Of a stretch of DNA of 64,000 nucleotides, positions 25,380 through 34,673 are shown piece after piece (positions within the stretch are counted from its first letter, which is position 1; each line of letters opens with the position of its first letter). The stretch covers positions 434,001-498,000 of the forward strand of contig NZ_BKAU01000002.1 in the NCBI RefSeq assembly GCF_007992715.1, given 5' to 3'. Position numbers and translations under genes: made by a program. The notes under the pieces were generated by a model that saw only the letters and a list, made by a program, of their open reading frames with translations, ran no database searches and had not been told where the DNA came from. The stretch comes from Chitinophaga cymbidii. GTDB taxonomy: Bacteria > Bacteroidota > Bacteroidia > Chitinophagales > Chitinophagaceae.

Positions 25380-26699
25380 ATGAAACGTTTATTTCTTCCG
25401 GGTGGGGTCTTCCTTTTGCTTTGCCTGATGGAAGCCTGCAAAGCCCCGATAGCCGGCGTTTTCGGCAAAAGAACGCCGCATGAAGTGTATACGGACAAGA
25501 TCAGCGCCGCGGGGCTGGACCAAACGGTCATGGGCCGCAGCTGGCTGGATGCGGCCAGCCGGAGCCTTGCCGCACCTGCCGTGATCACTACGCCGTACAG
25601 TGAAAGAGGGTACTTTGCCGCGGAGCGCCCCGGCGCGGTGGGCCTGCGTTTTCCCGGAAAGATGGGAGAGAAGCTGCTGATATCGCTGGAAACGGTGCCG
25701 GCAACGGGTTTCACCGTGTATATGGACCTGTGGCGGGTGGAAGGGAGCAATAACGAGCTGAAGCTCCTGGCCGCAGCGGATACCGCGGCCCGCGCGCTGG
25801 AATACGAGGTGGAAGGCGACGAGTCCCTGCTGTTGCGGCTGCAGCCCGCATTGCTGGAAAGCGGGGAATATACGCTCAGCATCCGCACCGGCCCTTCCCT
25901 TGCGTACCCCATCAGGGCGCCGGGCAACAATCATATCCGCAGTTTCTGGGGCGCGGCGCGGGATGCGGGGGCACGGCGGCATGAGGGAATAGACCTCTTT
26001 GCAAAGTTCCGCACACCGGTTGTGGCCGCGGCGGACGGTGTTGTCACCAGCGTGAGCGAAAGCAATCTCGGCGGGAAAACGGTCTGGATGCGCCCCGAAG
26101 ACAAATCATATGTCCTCTACTATGCACACCTTGATGAACAATTGGTACGGGAGGGGCAGCGCGTGAAAACGGGAGATACGCTGGGCCTGATGGGCAATAC
26201 CGGCAACGCACGTACGACACCGCCGCATCTGCATTTCGGTATTTACGGCCGGGGAGGGGCGGTAGACCCGCTGGCCTTCGTAAACCCGGTCGTAAAGGAG
26301 CCGCCGGTCATCAAAGCGAAAGGAAGTTTGCCGGGAGAACATGTGCGCGTACAACTTCCCTCCGCAAAAATTTACAGCGCTCCGGTAACGGATACCACCG
26401 CCGTTTCCGTGCCCCGGCATACGCCCCTGCGCGTGGAAGCCGCTATGGGAAACTGGTTACGGGTTGTGCTGCCGGATGCGCAAAGCGGGTACATCAGCAC
26501 AACGGCCGTGGCGTCACTGGACAAGCCGTTGCGGGACCGCAGGCTGAACACCGCGGCTACGGTGCATGAAGCGCCGGACACGCTGGCTGCCAGGAAAACA
26601 ACGCTGCCCGCCGACGAAACGGTGGCGGTGCTGGCGCAGTACAACGAATACCTTTTTGTGCAATATAACGGCGGTGACAAAGGATGGATGATCCGCTGA
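25380..26699 (+). CDS. M23 family metallopeptidase lipoprotein with C-terminal SH3-like domains
   Basis: The 439-residue product has a lipoprotein signal with lipobox LMEAC (Cys about 20). A beta-rich N-terminal domain is followed by the LytM/M23 peptidase at about residues 185-305, with the zinc ligands visible as HEGIDLF and HLHFGIY. Two SH3-like segments follow (about 320-375 and 389-439, ending GDKGWMIR). M23 enzymes cleave peptidoglycan cross-links or serve as hydrolase activators; the ligands are present, so activity is likely. It diverges from the DUF1579 gene and converges with the lactonase-like gene. Confidence 0.88.
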   Translation: MKRLFLPGGVFLLLCLMEACKAPIAGVFGKRTPHEVYTDKISAAGLDQTVMGRSWLDAASRSLAAPAVITTPYSERGYFAAERPGAVGLRFPGKMGEKLLISLETVPATGFTVYMDLWRVEGSNNELKLLAAADTAARALEYEVEGDESLLLRLQPALLESGEYTLSIRTGPSLAYPIRAPGNNHIRSFWGAARDAGARRHEGIDLFAKFRTPVVAAADGVVTSVSESNLGGKTVWMRPEDKSYVLYYAHLDEQLVREGQRVKTGDTLGLMGNTGNARTTPPHLHFGIYGRGGAVDPLAFVNPVVKEPPVIKAKGSLPGEHVRVQLPSAKIYSAPVTDTTAVSVPRHTPLRVEAAMGNWLRVVLPDAQSGYISTTAVASLDKPLRDRRLNTAATVHEAPDTLAARKTTLPADETVAVLAQYNEYLFVQYNGGDKGWMIR

Positions 26700-26702
26700 T
26701 CC

Positions 26703-27854
26703 TTATTCCGCTTCCACCATTTTCAGGCAAACCGGTTTGGGAATGCTCACCTCCTGCCCGGTAGCGGTAAGCCTGCCGGTGCTCTTGTTCCTTTTGAAGA
26801 CGATGATGTTATCGCTGTCCTGGTTCGCCACCAGCAGGTAAGCGCCGGACGGATCTATCAGGAAGTTCCGGGGGGATTTTCCTTTGGTGGACTGGTGCCC
26901 GGCGGGGGTGAGCTTCCCGCTGCGCGCGTCGATCCTGAAAATGGCGAGGTTGTTCAGGTCGCCGCGGTTGCTCATGTAGAGGAACTTCCCGTCCGGCGAA
27001 ATATGGATGTCCGCCCCGCTGGCCTTGTTCCCTTTGTAGCTGGCGGGCGTGGAGGCTACCATCTGGAAGGGGATCAGGCGGCTGGTATCATAATGGAAGC
27101 AGGTGATATGGCCGCTGATCTCGTGCACCACGTAGGCGTGTTGGCCGTTCGGATGGAACACGAAGTGCCGGGGGCCGCCGCCGGGGCGGATGCCTACTGC
27201 CGGCGGGGTGCCGGGCGTCAGCGGCTGGAAGGCGTTTTCGTAATTATAGTTATAGACCACGATCTTGTCGATCCCCAGGTCCGGCACGAACAGCTGTTTG
27301 CCGTCGGGGGAGAAGATCACGGCGTGTACGTGGGGGGCTTTCTGGCGGGACTCCACGATGCTGGAGCCGGTGTGCTGGATCGTCTGCACCGGGGCGGCCA
27401 GGCTGCCGTCTTCTTTCACGGGCAGCACCGAGAGGCTGCCGCCGCCGTAATTACCGACCAGTACGTTCCTGGACGCGCTGTCGATATTGATGTGGCAGGG
27501 CCCGTCGCCGCCCGCAGGCTGCTCGTTCAGCAGCTGCAGCTTGCCGTTGGCCGGGTCGAAGCTGAGGGCGTAGACTTTCCCGGCGTCGCCGGTTTCCCCT
27601 ACGGCGTACACATGCTTTTTATCCGGCGCCACCACGAGAAAGGACGGGTTGCTGAGGCCGGAAGCGGTGTCTACCGGGGTGAGGGCGCCGGTGTGGCGGT
27701 CGAATTTGTAAACATAGATGCCCTCACTGCCGGTGTCTGTATAAGTGCCGGCGAGGAGATAAATGGTTGCGGTGTCGGCTGGTTGTTGTCTTGCAAAAGA
27801 AGCGATTGGGAGAGCAGTCGCTGTCATGCATAGGAGGATAAGTGTGTAATACAT
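26703..27854 (-). CDS. Secreted lactonase-family beta-propeller protein
   Basis: The 383-residue protein resembles the YbhE/6-phosphogluconolactonase family of seven-bladed propellers: LLAGTYTDTGSEGIYVYKFD, then repeats such as NPSFLVVAPDKKHVYAVGE, DGPCHINIDSASRNVLVGNYGGG (in two parts) and RHFVFHPNGQHAYVVHE. Unlike the cytoplasmic enzyme it has an N-terminal signal peptide (MYYTLILLCMTATALPIASF), so it acts in the envelope, perhaps on sugar lactones or as a binding propeller. The substrate is not deducible. Confidence 0.87.
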   Translation of the reverse strand: MYYTLILLCMTATALPIASFARQQPADTATIYLLAGTYTDTGSEGIYVYKFDRHTGALTPVDTASGLSNPSFLVVAPDKKHVYAVGETGDAGKVYALSFDPANGKLQLLNEQPAGGDGPCHINIDSASRNVLVGNYGGGSLSVLPVKEDGSLAAPVQTIQHTGSSIVESRQKAPHVHAVIFSPDGKQLFVPDLGIDKIVVYNYNYENAFQPLTPGTPPAVGIRPGGGPRHFVFHPNGQHAYVVHEISGHITCFHYDTSRLIPFQMVASTPASYKGNKASGADIHISPDGKFLYMSNRGDLNNLAIFRIDARSGKLTPAGHQSTKGKSPRNFLIDPSGAYLLVANQDSDNIIVFKRNKSTGRLTATGQEVSIPKPVCLKMVEAE

Positions 27855-28143
27855 ATAGTATGTAGGATTGGTAGACTAAAAATACTACATCTACGGTTCT
27901 TTTCAAACCCCGAATATTGCGAAGGCATTAACACCCGGACTGTAATGAATGAAAGAAGTGTGGTTGAGATTTTGGTTCGGGTGTTGTAAATTTAAAGGAT
28001 TAAAGGCAATTTTTCTAGTGCGGGCGAAAATTTTGGCGGGTCTATGAATTAAATGATAAAAAACTCGTAATCAATAAATTAGTCATTATTGTTATTACAA
28101 TTCCACGGATGATAGCAAAAAAAATGCCGAACTCCAAACATTT
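27855..28143. other. Intergenic region upstream of the rplK promoter
   Basis: About 290 AT-rich bases without a credible ORF. The only structure I see is AACACCCG (27930-27937) pairing at distance with CGGGTGTT (27978-27985). No repeat or known RNA is recognisable. Confidence 0.4.
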
Positions 28144-28175
28144 TTTGCTAATAATTTATTATTTACCTACCTTTG
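28144..28175 (+). promoter_or_regulatory. Promoter of the rplK operon
   Basis: TTTG at 28144-28147, 20 bases, then TACCTTTG at 28168-28175. Predicted +1 near 28180, leaving a leader of about 90 nt before rplK. Confidence 0.8.
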
Positions 28176-28186
28176 CATCCCCCTTA

Positions 28187-28253
28187 AAAGGTCTTTTTAA
28201 GACTTTTGAGTTTTGGGAGTTTTTTCCCGGTAAAACGGGAGGGAACGTTTAAC
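28187..28253 (+). promoter_or_regulatory. Structured leader of the rplK-rplA operon
   Basis: Two hairpins are visible: AAAAGGTCTT/AAGACTTTT near 28187-28207 and a TCCCG/CGGGA stem near 28226-28242, with GGGAG occurring twice. In many bacteria protein L1 represses this operon by binding its leader; this may be such a site, but I cannot match a defined L1 motif by eye. Confidence 0.4.
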
Positions 28254-28271
28254 CAAATTAAAACAGACATC

Positions 28272-28715
28272 ATGGCAAAAGAGATCGCAACGTACGTGAA
28301 ATTGCAGGTGAAAGGCGGCCAAGCCAACCCTGCACCTCCGATTGGTCCCGCTTTGGGTTCCAAGGGTGTGAACATCATGGAGTTCTGCAAGCAGTTCAAT
28401 GCCCGTACCCAGGACAAGATGGGTAAGGTATTGCCTGTTCTGCTGACCGTTTACACTGACAAATCCTTTGACTTCGTTATCAAAACGCCTCCGGCTCCCG
28501 TACAGCTGCTGGAAGCGGCCAAAGTGCAGGGTGGTTCAAAAGAACCTAACCGCAACAAGGTGGGTAAAGTGACCTGGGAACAGGTTGAGGCAATTGCTAA
28601 AGACAAGATGCCCGACCTGAACTGCTTTACGGTAGAAAGCGCCATGAGAATGGTAGCCGGCACCGCGCGCAGCATGGGTATTACCGTAGATGGTAAAGCT
28701 CCCTGGGAAAACTAA
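28272..28715 (+). CDS. rplK: 50S ribosomal protein uL11
   Basis: The 147-residue protein begins [20 protein letters not shown] and has [19 protein letters not shown] and the C-terminal rRNA-binding MGITVDGK region. uL11 forms the GTPase-associated centre with 23S rRNA. The frame is open back to 28206, but the ATG at 28272 matches the family start. It is the first gene of the rplKAJL-rpoBC cluster and has its own promoter. Confidence 0.98.
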   Translation: MAKEIATYVKLQVKGGQANPAPPIGPALGSKGVNIMEFCKQFNARTQDKMGKVLPVLLTVYTDKSFDFVIKTPPAPVQLLEAAKVQGGSKEPNRNKVGKVTWEQVEAIAKDKMPDLNCFTVESAMRMVAGTARSMGITVDGKAPWEN

Positions 28716-28724
28716 TTTGTTCAC

Positions 28725-28738
28725 CCCGTTGTAACGGG
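28725..28738 (+). other. Intercistronic hairpin between rplK and rplA
   Basis: CCCGT and ACGGG pair around a TGTA loop; no T tract follows. Confidence 0.4.
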
Positions 28739-28761
28739 TTAAACTTTTAAAACATTTTGCA

Positions 28762-29451
28762 ATGGCAACTAAGAAAAGAAAGGTCGCTGACGTTAAGGTG
28801 GACAAAAACAAGTCTTACAGCCTGAAAGAGGCTTCTACCCTCGTTAAAGACATTAACTGTACTAAATTCGACTCTTCCGTCGATTTACATATCCGCCTGG
28901 GCGTTGATCCCAAGAAGGCCGACCAGGCTATCCGTGGCTCTGTAACGCTTCCCCACGGAACTGGTAAGACCAAAAAAGTGCTGGTGCTTTGCACGCCCGA
29001 CAAAGAGGCTGCTGCTAAAGAAGCCGGTGCCGACCATGTAGGACTGGATGAATTTATCCAGAAGATCGAAGGCGGCTGGACCGATATCGATGTGATCATC
29101 GCTACGCCTGCCGTAATGCCCAAGATCGGTAAACTGGGTAAGATCCTCGGTCCCCGTAACCTGATGCCCAACCCGAAGACCGGTACTGTTACCAACGACG
29201 TAGCAGCCGCGGTGAACGAGGTAAAGGGCGGTAAGATCACCTTTAAAGTAGATAAAGCCGGTATCGTGCATGCGTCTATCGGCCGTGTTTCTTTCGCTCC
29301 CGAAAAGATCGAACAGAACTCACAGGAGCTGATCAACGCGATCATCAAACTGAAGCCTACTACTGCAAAAGGCACTTACCTGAAAGGGTTGTCCATGGCC
29401 AGCACAATGAGCCCGGGCATTGCAATTGACACCAAATCTGTTCAAAACTAA
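28762..29451 (+). CDS. rplA: 50S ribosomal protein uL1
   Basis: This 229-residue protein has the L1 landmarks [38 protein letters not shown] and [11 protein letters not shown]. uL1 forms the L1 stalk of the 50S subunit and in many bacteria represses translation of its own operon. It starts 46 bases after rplK and ends 48 bases before rplJ; this short gap leaves no space for an L10-type leader. Confidence 0.98.
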   Translation: MATKKRKVADVKVDKNKSYSLKEASTLVKDINCTKFDSSVDLHIRLGVDPKKADQAIRGSVTLPHGTGKTKKVLVLCTPDKEAAAKEAGADHVGLDEFIQKIEGGWTDIDVIIATPAVMPKIGKLGKILGPRNLMPNPKTGTVTNDVAAAVNEVKGGKITFKVDKAGIVHASIGRVSFAPEKIEQNSQELINAIIKLKPTTAKGTYLKGLSMASTMSPGIAIDTKSVQN

Positions 29452-29499
29452 TTGACGGACCTGTAGGAATTACAAGTTATCAATGCCAAACAAAAAGCA

Positions 29500-30063
29500 A
29501 TGAACAAAGATCAAAAAAACGAGGTTATTGAGCTGCTGAAAGGTAAGTTCTCTCAATACAACAACTTCTACATCACCAATACAGAGTCACTGACGGTAGC
29601 GCAGGTGAACCACCTTCGCAAGGTGTGTTTCGACAAGAATGTAGAAATGAAGGTGGCTAAAAACACCCTCATCAAAAAGGCGCTCGAAAGCCTGGACAAC
29701 GAGAAATATGCAGGTGTGTACGACGCCCTGAACGGTGTAACCGCCCTGATGTTCTCCGACAGCCCGAAAGAGCCCGCACTGATCATCTCTACCTTCCGCA
29801 AGGAAAACGCCAAACTGGAAAAACCCGTTCTGAAGGCCGCTTTCATCTCCGATGAAGTGTACCTGGGCGACAACCAGCTGGCTACCCTGGTGAAGATCAA
29901 GACGAAGAACGAACTGATCGGCGAAGTGATCGGCCTGCTGCAATCTCCCGCAAAGCGCGTTATCGCGGCATTGCTGGAAGGCAAAAAAGAAGGCGGCGAA
30001 GCAGCCGAAGCTCCTGCAACTCCGGATGCTCCCGAAGCACCCGCAGCGCCTGCAGCAGAGTAA
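29500..30063 (+). CDS. rplJ: 50S ribosomal protein uL10
   Basis: The 187-residue protein shows the L10 pattern (MNKDQKNEVIELLKGKFSQY, VAKNTLIKKALE, GLLQSPAKRVIAALLEGKK) and ends in an Ala/Pro/Glu-rich tail after residue 168. uL10 anchors the L7/L12 dimers in the stalk. The tail after the stalk-binding helix is longer and more alanine-rich than in E. coli and probably disordered. Confidence 0.97.
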   Translation: MNKDQKNEVIELLKGKFSQYNNFYITNTESLTVAQVNHLRKVCFDKNVEMKVAKNTLIKKALESLDNEKYAGVYDALNGVTALMFSDSPKEPALIISTFRKENAKLEKPVLKAAFISDEVYLGDNQLATLVKIKTKNELIGEVIGLLQSPAKRVIAALLEGKKEGGEAAEAPATPDAPEAPAAPAAE

Positions 30064-30073
30064 TCTTCTTCAT

Positions 30074-30089
30074 CCCGGACCCGTCCGGG
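30074..30089 (+). other. Intercistronic hairpin between rplJ and rplL
   Basis: CCCGG and CCGGG pair around ACCCGT. No T tract follows, so termination is unlikely. Confidence 0.4.
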
Positions 30090-30160
30090 AACATAACACC
30101 GGCTTCCAAGTCACAACATAAACACATCAATTTTTAAAAAACATTACAAAACATCATACA

Positions 30161-30535
30161 ATGGCAGACGTAAAAGCATTAGCTGAACAATTAGTAGGTC
30201 TTACTGTTAAAGAAGTTCAAGAACTCGCAGACGTACTGAAAAACGATTACGGTATCGAACCCGCTGCTGCTGCAGTTGTTGTAGCTGCTGACGGTGGTGG
30301 TGGTGCCGCTGCTGCGGAAGAAAAAACTGCATTTAACGTAATCCTGAAATCTGCAGGTGCCAGCAAACTGAACGTAGTGAAAGTAGTAAAAGATCTGACA
30401 GGTCTCGGTCTGAAAGAAGCCAAAGAACTGGTTGACGGTGCGCCGAAAGCCATTAAAGAAGGCGTAAGCAAGGCTGAAGCAGAAGATCTGAAAGCTAAGC
30501 TCACTGAAGCTGGTGCTGACATCGAAATTCAGTAA
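30161..30535 (+). CDS. rplL: 50S ribosomal protein bL12 (L7/L12)
   Basis: The 124-residue acidic protein has the N-terminal dimerisation domain ([20 protein letters not shown]), an alanine/glycine-rich hinge around residues 35-52, and the C-terminal domain with [16 protein letters not shown] that recruits GTPase factors. It is present in multiple copies per ribosome, which explains the need for differential expression relative to the downstream rpoB. Confidence 0.98.
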   Translation: MADVKALAEQLVGLTVKEVQELADVLKNDYGIEPAAAAVVVAADGGGGAAAAEEKTAFNVILKSAGASKLNVVKVVKDLTGLGLKEAKELVDGAPKAIKEGVSKAEAEDLKAKLTEAGADIEIQ

Positions 30536-30560
30536 TTCTTTGTTTACGATACATCTTTTT

Positions 30561-30592
30561 AAGGTCAAAAGTGAATTTTCACTTTTGACCTT
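30561..30592 (+). terminator. Hairpin between rplL and rpoB (attenuator or processing site)
   Basis: AAGGTCAAAAGTG and CACTTTTGACCTT form a perfect 13-bp stem with a 6-base loop. There is no immediate T run. In E. coli this same junction holds an attenuator and an RNase III site, and a comparable role is likely here. Confidence 0.6.
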
Positions 30593-30752
30593 AGCCCTTT
30601 GGGAACGTGTCTTTTTTAAAGGTCAATAAATGGGGAAATCACTGGAAAGTGAGTTGGCTTTGAGACTGGAACACAATAAATTGGATGTATTATGGCAAAG
30701 AATCCTTAATTTCCCCTATTCTTACAAGTCATATTAACTGCTAACTTCGAAT

Positions 30753-33700
30753 ATGTCTCTAAAAAAAGCCCAAACTAACGAAAGAGTAAATTTTGGAAAG
30801 ATCAAACAAGTTGCTGAGACACCGGATCTGTTGGCTATCCAAATCCAATCTTTCAAGGATTTCTTCCAATTAGAAACCACACCAGACAAGCGAAACAACG
30901 AAGGCCTTTTTAAAGTATTCAAGGAAAACTTCCCGATTACGGATACCCGTAACATCTTTAATCTGGAGTTCCTGGATTATTTTGTGGACCCTCCGCGTTA
31001 TACCATCGAAGAGTGTATTGAGCGGGGGCTTACGTACTCCGTGCCGCTCAAGGCTAAACTCCGCCTGAGCTGTAACGACGAGGAGCACGTAGATTTCCAG
31101 ACCATTGTACAGGACGTGTTCCTCGGGAACATTCCTTATATGACCCCCAGAGGTACCTTCGTTATCAACGGCGCTGAACGTGTAGTTGTTTCACAGCTCC
31201 ACCGTTCGCCAGGTGTGTTCTTTGGTCAATCCATCCATCCTAACGGTACCAAGATCTACTCCGCGAGGGTGATCCCCTTCAAAGGCGCCTGGATGGAGTT
31301 TGCGACAGACATCAACAACGTCATGTACGCTTACATCGACCGTAAGAAGAAGTTCCCGGTTACCACCCTGTTGCGTGCCATCGGCTATGAAACAGACAAG
31401 GACATCCTGGAACTGTTTGGCATGGCTGACGAAGTGAAAGCAGACAAGAAGAGCCTGGAAAAATACGCCGGCAAAAAGCTGGCCGCCCGCGTTTTACGCA
31501 GCTGGGTGGAAGATTTCGTGGATGAGGACACCGGCGAGGTGGTGAGCATCGAACGTAACGAGATCGTTCTGGAACGCGACAGCATCCTGGACGAAGCGAA
31601 CATCGAGCTGATCACGGACATGGGCGTGAAATCCGTATTTGTGCAGAAGGAAGAGGTGAGCGGCGACTTCGCCATCATCTACAACACCCTCAACAAAGAT
31701 ACCTCCAACTCCGAGCTGGAAGCCGTTCAGCACATCTACCGCCAGCTGCGCGGTGCTGATGCGCCGGACGATGAAACAGCCAGGGGCATCATCGATAAAC
31801 TCTTCTTCTCCGACAAACGTTACGACCTCGGGGACGTAGGCCGCTACAAGATCAACCGTAAGCTCGGTCTGCCTACGCCGCTGGACATGAAGGTGCTGAC
31901 CAAGGCGGACATTATCTCGATCATCAAATACCTGGTGCAGCTCACCAACGGTAAAGCCGAGATCGATGATATCGACCACCTGTCAAACCGCCGTGTACGT
32001 ACCGTGGGAGAACAGCTGTACGCCCAGTTCGGCGTAGGGCTCGCACGTATGGCCCGTACCATCCGTGAAAGAATGAACGTAAGGGACAACGAGGTGTTCA
32101 CACCGGTAGACCTGATCAACGCGAGGACGCTGTCTTCCGTGATCAACTCCTTCTTTGGAACCTCCCAGCTGTCACAGTTCCTCGACCAGACCAACCCGCT
32201 CTCCGAGATCACGCACAAACGCAGGATCTCCGCACTCGGCCCCGGTGGCCTGAGCCGCGAGCGCGCAGGCTTTGAGGTGCGTGACGTGCACTATTCCCAC
32301 TACGGCCGCCTCTGTACGATCGAAACCCCGGAAGGGCCGAACATCGGTCTGATCTCCACCCTGTGCGTACACGCCATGGTGAACGAAATGGGCTTCATTG
32401 AAACACCTTACCGCAAAGTAAAAGACGGTAAAGTGGACATGAACAAGATCGAATACCTGAGCGCCGAAGAAGAAGATTCTGTAAAGATCGCACAGGCAAA
32501 CGCCCCCCTCGACGAAAAGGGACAGTTTGTGAACGATAAGGTGAAATCCCGCGAAACCGGCGATTTCCCCATCCTGGAACCGGGAGAAGTGGAATATATG
32601 GACGTGGCCCCGAACCAGATCGTGGGTCTGAGCGCCTCCCTGATCCCCTTCCTGGAACATGACGACGCCAACCGTGCATTGATGGGATCAAACATGCAGC
32701 GCCAGGCTGTGCCCCTGATCTCACCGCAGGTGCCCATCGTAGGTACCGGCCTGGAAGGCAAGGCAGCACGCGACTCCCGCCTGCAGATCACCGCCAACGG
32801 CAAAGGCGTGGTGGAGTTTGTAGATGCAAACGAGATCCACGTCCGCTACGAGCGCGATGAAATGCAGAAGCTGGTAAGCTTTGAAGATGATCTCGTGATC
32901 TATCAGCTGACCAAATTCGTTAAAACCAACCAGAGCACCTGTATCAACCTCCGCCCGGCCGTGAAAAAAGGTCAGCGTGTGGTGGACGGGGACTTCCTCA
33001 CCGAAGGTTACGCCACCCGCGCCGGGGAACTGGCACTGGGCCGCAACCTGAAAGTAGCGTTCATGCCCTGGAAAGGTTACAACTTTGAGGATGCGATCGT
33101 GATTTCCGAGCGTGTAGCCCGTGAAGACTGGTTCACCTCCATTCACATCGACGAATATGAACTCGAAGTGCGCGACACCAAGCTGGGTGAAGAAGAACTG
33201 ACGCCGGACATCCCCAACGTGAGCGAAGAAGCCACGAAGGACCTGGATCAGAACGGTATCATCCGCGTAGGCGCACATATCAAGGAAGGCGATATCCTGA
33301 TCGGCAAGATCACCCCACGCGGTGAATCCGATCCTTCACCCGAAGAAAAACTGCTCCGCGCGATCTTCGGTGATAAAGCCTCCGACGCGAAAGACGCTTC
33401 CCTGAAGGCGCCCCCGTCTACCGAAGGCGTGGTGATCGACAAGAAGCTGTTCTCCCGTGCGAAGAAAGACAAGAACTCCAAGACCCGCGAAAAAGCGGCC
33501 CTGGAGAAACTGGAAAAAATACACCAGAAGAACGAGGAAGACCTGATGGAAGTGCTGATGAGCAAGCTGCAGGTGCTGCTGAAAGAGAAAACCTCTTCAG
33601 GCATCACCAACACCTACGGTGAAGTGTTGATCTCAAAAGGCTCCAAGTTCTCCGCCAAAAACCTGGCGAACATCGACTTCCAGAACGTAAATCCGTTAGG

Positions 33701-34562
33701 CTGGACCACCGATCAGGACACGAACGACCAGATCAACACCCTGCTCCACAACTACAACATCAAGTACAACGAGGAGCTGGGCCGCTACAAACGCGAGAAG
33801 TTCAACATCTCCATCGGGGACGAACTGCCCGCCGGCGTGCTGAAACTGGCGAAAGTATACCTCGCCAGCAAACGTAAGCTGAAAGTAGGGGACAAGATGG
33901 CGGGCCGCCACGGTAACAAGGGTATCGTAGCCAAGATCGTGCGTGACGAAGACATGCCGTTCCTGGAAGACGGTACACCGGTAGACATCGTACTGAACCC
34001 GCTGGGCGTACCTTCCCGTATGAACCTCGGTCAGATCTACGAAACCGTACTCGGATGGGCCGGTCAGAAACTGGGTGTAAGATTTGCAACGCCGATCTTC
34101 GATGGTGCCAGCACCGAAGAGATCGCAGACTATATCACTGAAGCGAAACTCCCGAGCTTCGGCCACACTTACCTGAGCGATGGTGAAACCGGGGAACGCT
34201 TCCACCAGAAAGCAACCGTAGGTATCATCTACATGCTCAAGCTCAGCCACATGGTGGACGACAAGATGCACGCCCGTTCAATCGGACCGTACTCCCTCAT
34301 TACGCAGCAGCCCCTGGGTGGTAAAGCCCAGTTCGGTGGTCAGCGTTTTGGTGAGATGGAAGTATGGGCGCTCGAAGCATACGGCGCATCCAACATCCTG
34401 CAGGAGCTGCTGACGATCAAGTCCGACGACATCGTTGGCCGTGCAAAAGCATATGAATCCATCGTGAAAGGAGACAACATCCCGAAAGCCGGTGTGCCTG
34501 AATCCTTCAACGTATTGATCCATGAGCTGCGCGGTCTCGGTCTGGACCTGAAGTTCGACTAA
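30753..34562 (+). CDS. rpoB: DNA-directed RNA polymerase subunit beta
   Basis: The 1269-residue protein is a complete beta subunit. Visible landmarks are [18 protein letters not shown], the rifampicin-binding cluster ([13 protein letters not shown] and [13 protein letters not shown], about residues 468-500) with the residues that make the enzyme rifampicin-sensitive intact, [16 protein letters not shown], and the [20 protein letters not shown]-terminal motif. It is separated from rplL by about 220 bases containing a strong hairpin, consistent with lower expression than the ribosomal proteins. Confidence 0.98.
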   Translation: MSLKKAQTNERVNFGKIKQVAETPDLLAIQIQSFKDFFQLETTPDKRNNEGLFKVFKENFPITDTRNIFNLEFLDYFVDPPRYTIEECIERGLTYSVPLKAKLRLSCNDEEHVDFQTIVQDVFLGNIPYMTPRGTFVINGAERVVVSQLHRSPGVFFGQSIHPNGTKIYSARVIPFKGAWMEFATDINNVMYAYIDRKKKFPVTTLLRAIGYETDKDILELFGMADEVKADKKSLEKYAGKKLAARVLRSWVEDFVDEDTGEVVSIERNEIVLERDSILDEANIELITDMGVKSVFVQKEEVSGDFAIIYNTLNKDTSNSELEAVQHIYRQLRGADAPDDETARGIIDKLFFSDKRYDLGDVGRYKINRKLGLPTPLDMKVLTKADIISIIKYLVQLTNGKAEIDDIDHLSNRRVRTVGEQLYAQFGVGLARMARTIRERMNVRDNEVFTPVDLINARTLSSVINSFFGTSQLSQFLDQTNPLSEITHKRRISALGPGGLSRERAGFEVRDVHYSHYGRLCTIETPEGPNIGLISTLCVHAMVNEMGFIETPYRKVKDGKVDMNKIEYLSAEEEDSVKIAQANAPLDEKGQFVNDKVKSRETGDFPILEPGEVEYMDVAPNQIVGLSASLIPFLEHDDANRALMGSNMQRQAVPLISPQVPIVGTGLEGKAARDSRLQITANGKGVVEFVDANEIHVRYERDEMQKLVSFEDDLVIYQLTKFVKTNQSTCINLRPAVKKGQRVVDGDFLTEGYATRAGELALGRNLKVAFMPWKGYNFEDAIVISERVAREDWFTSIHIDEYELEVRDTKLGEEELTPDIPNVSEEATKDLDQNGIIRVGAHIKEGDILIGKITPRGESDPSPEEKLLRAIFGDKASDAKDASLKAPPSTEGVVIDKKLFSRAKKDKNSKTREKAALEKLEKIHQKNEEDLMEVLMSKLQVLLKEKTSSGITNTYGEVLISKGSKFSAKNLANIDFQNVNPLGWTTDQDTNDQINTLLHNYNIKYNEELGRYKREKFNISIGDELPAGVLKLAKVYLASKRKLKVGDKMAGRHGNKGIVAKIVRDEDMPFLEDGTPVDIVLNPLGVPSRMNLGQIYETVLGWAGQKLGVRFATPIFDGASTEEIADYITEAKLPSFGHTYLSDGETGERFHQKATVGIIYMLKLSHMVDDKMHARSIGPYSLITQQPLGGKAQFGGQRFGEMEVWALEAYGASNILQELLTIKSDDIVGRAKAYESIVKGDNIPKAGVPESFNVLIHELRGLGLDLKFD

Positions 34563-34571
34563 CATAATTAT

Positions 34572-34596
34572 AGCAGTGCCCCCCGCGGGCACTGCT
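34572..34596 (+). other. Hairpin between rpoB and rpoC
   Basis: AGCAGTGCCC and GGGCACTGCT form a perfect 10-bp stem with a CCCGC loop. Only a weak T stretch follows, so read-through into rpoC is expected; it may be a processing or stability element. Confidence 0.6.
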
Positions 34597-34673
34597 CTTC
34601 ATAATTGTGTCGCGCAGCAGGAACGTGGAGAGTAGAAAATTTTAGTGTGAATGTTTTCTTTAAAAAACATACA

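Noticed and set aside
27930..27985. Riboswitch or terminator from the AACACCCG/CGGGTGTT pairing
   Set aside because: The arms are short and 40 bases apart with no T run and no known motif between.
32150..32260. Rifampicin-resistance substitutions in rpoB
   Set aside because: The cluster residues (SQLSQF, D, H, R, S) are those of sensitive enzymes.
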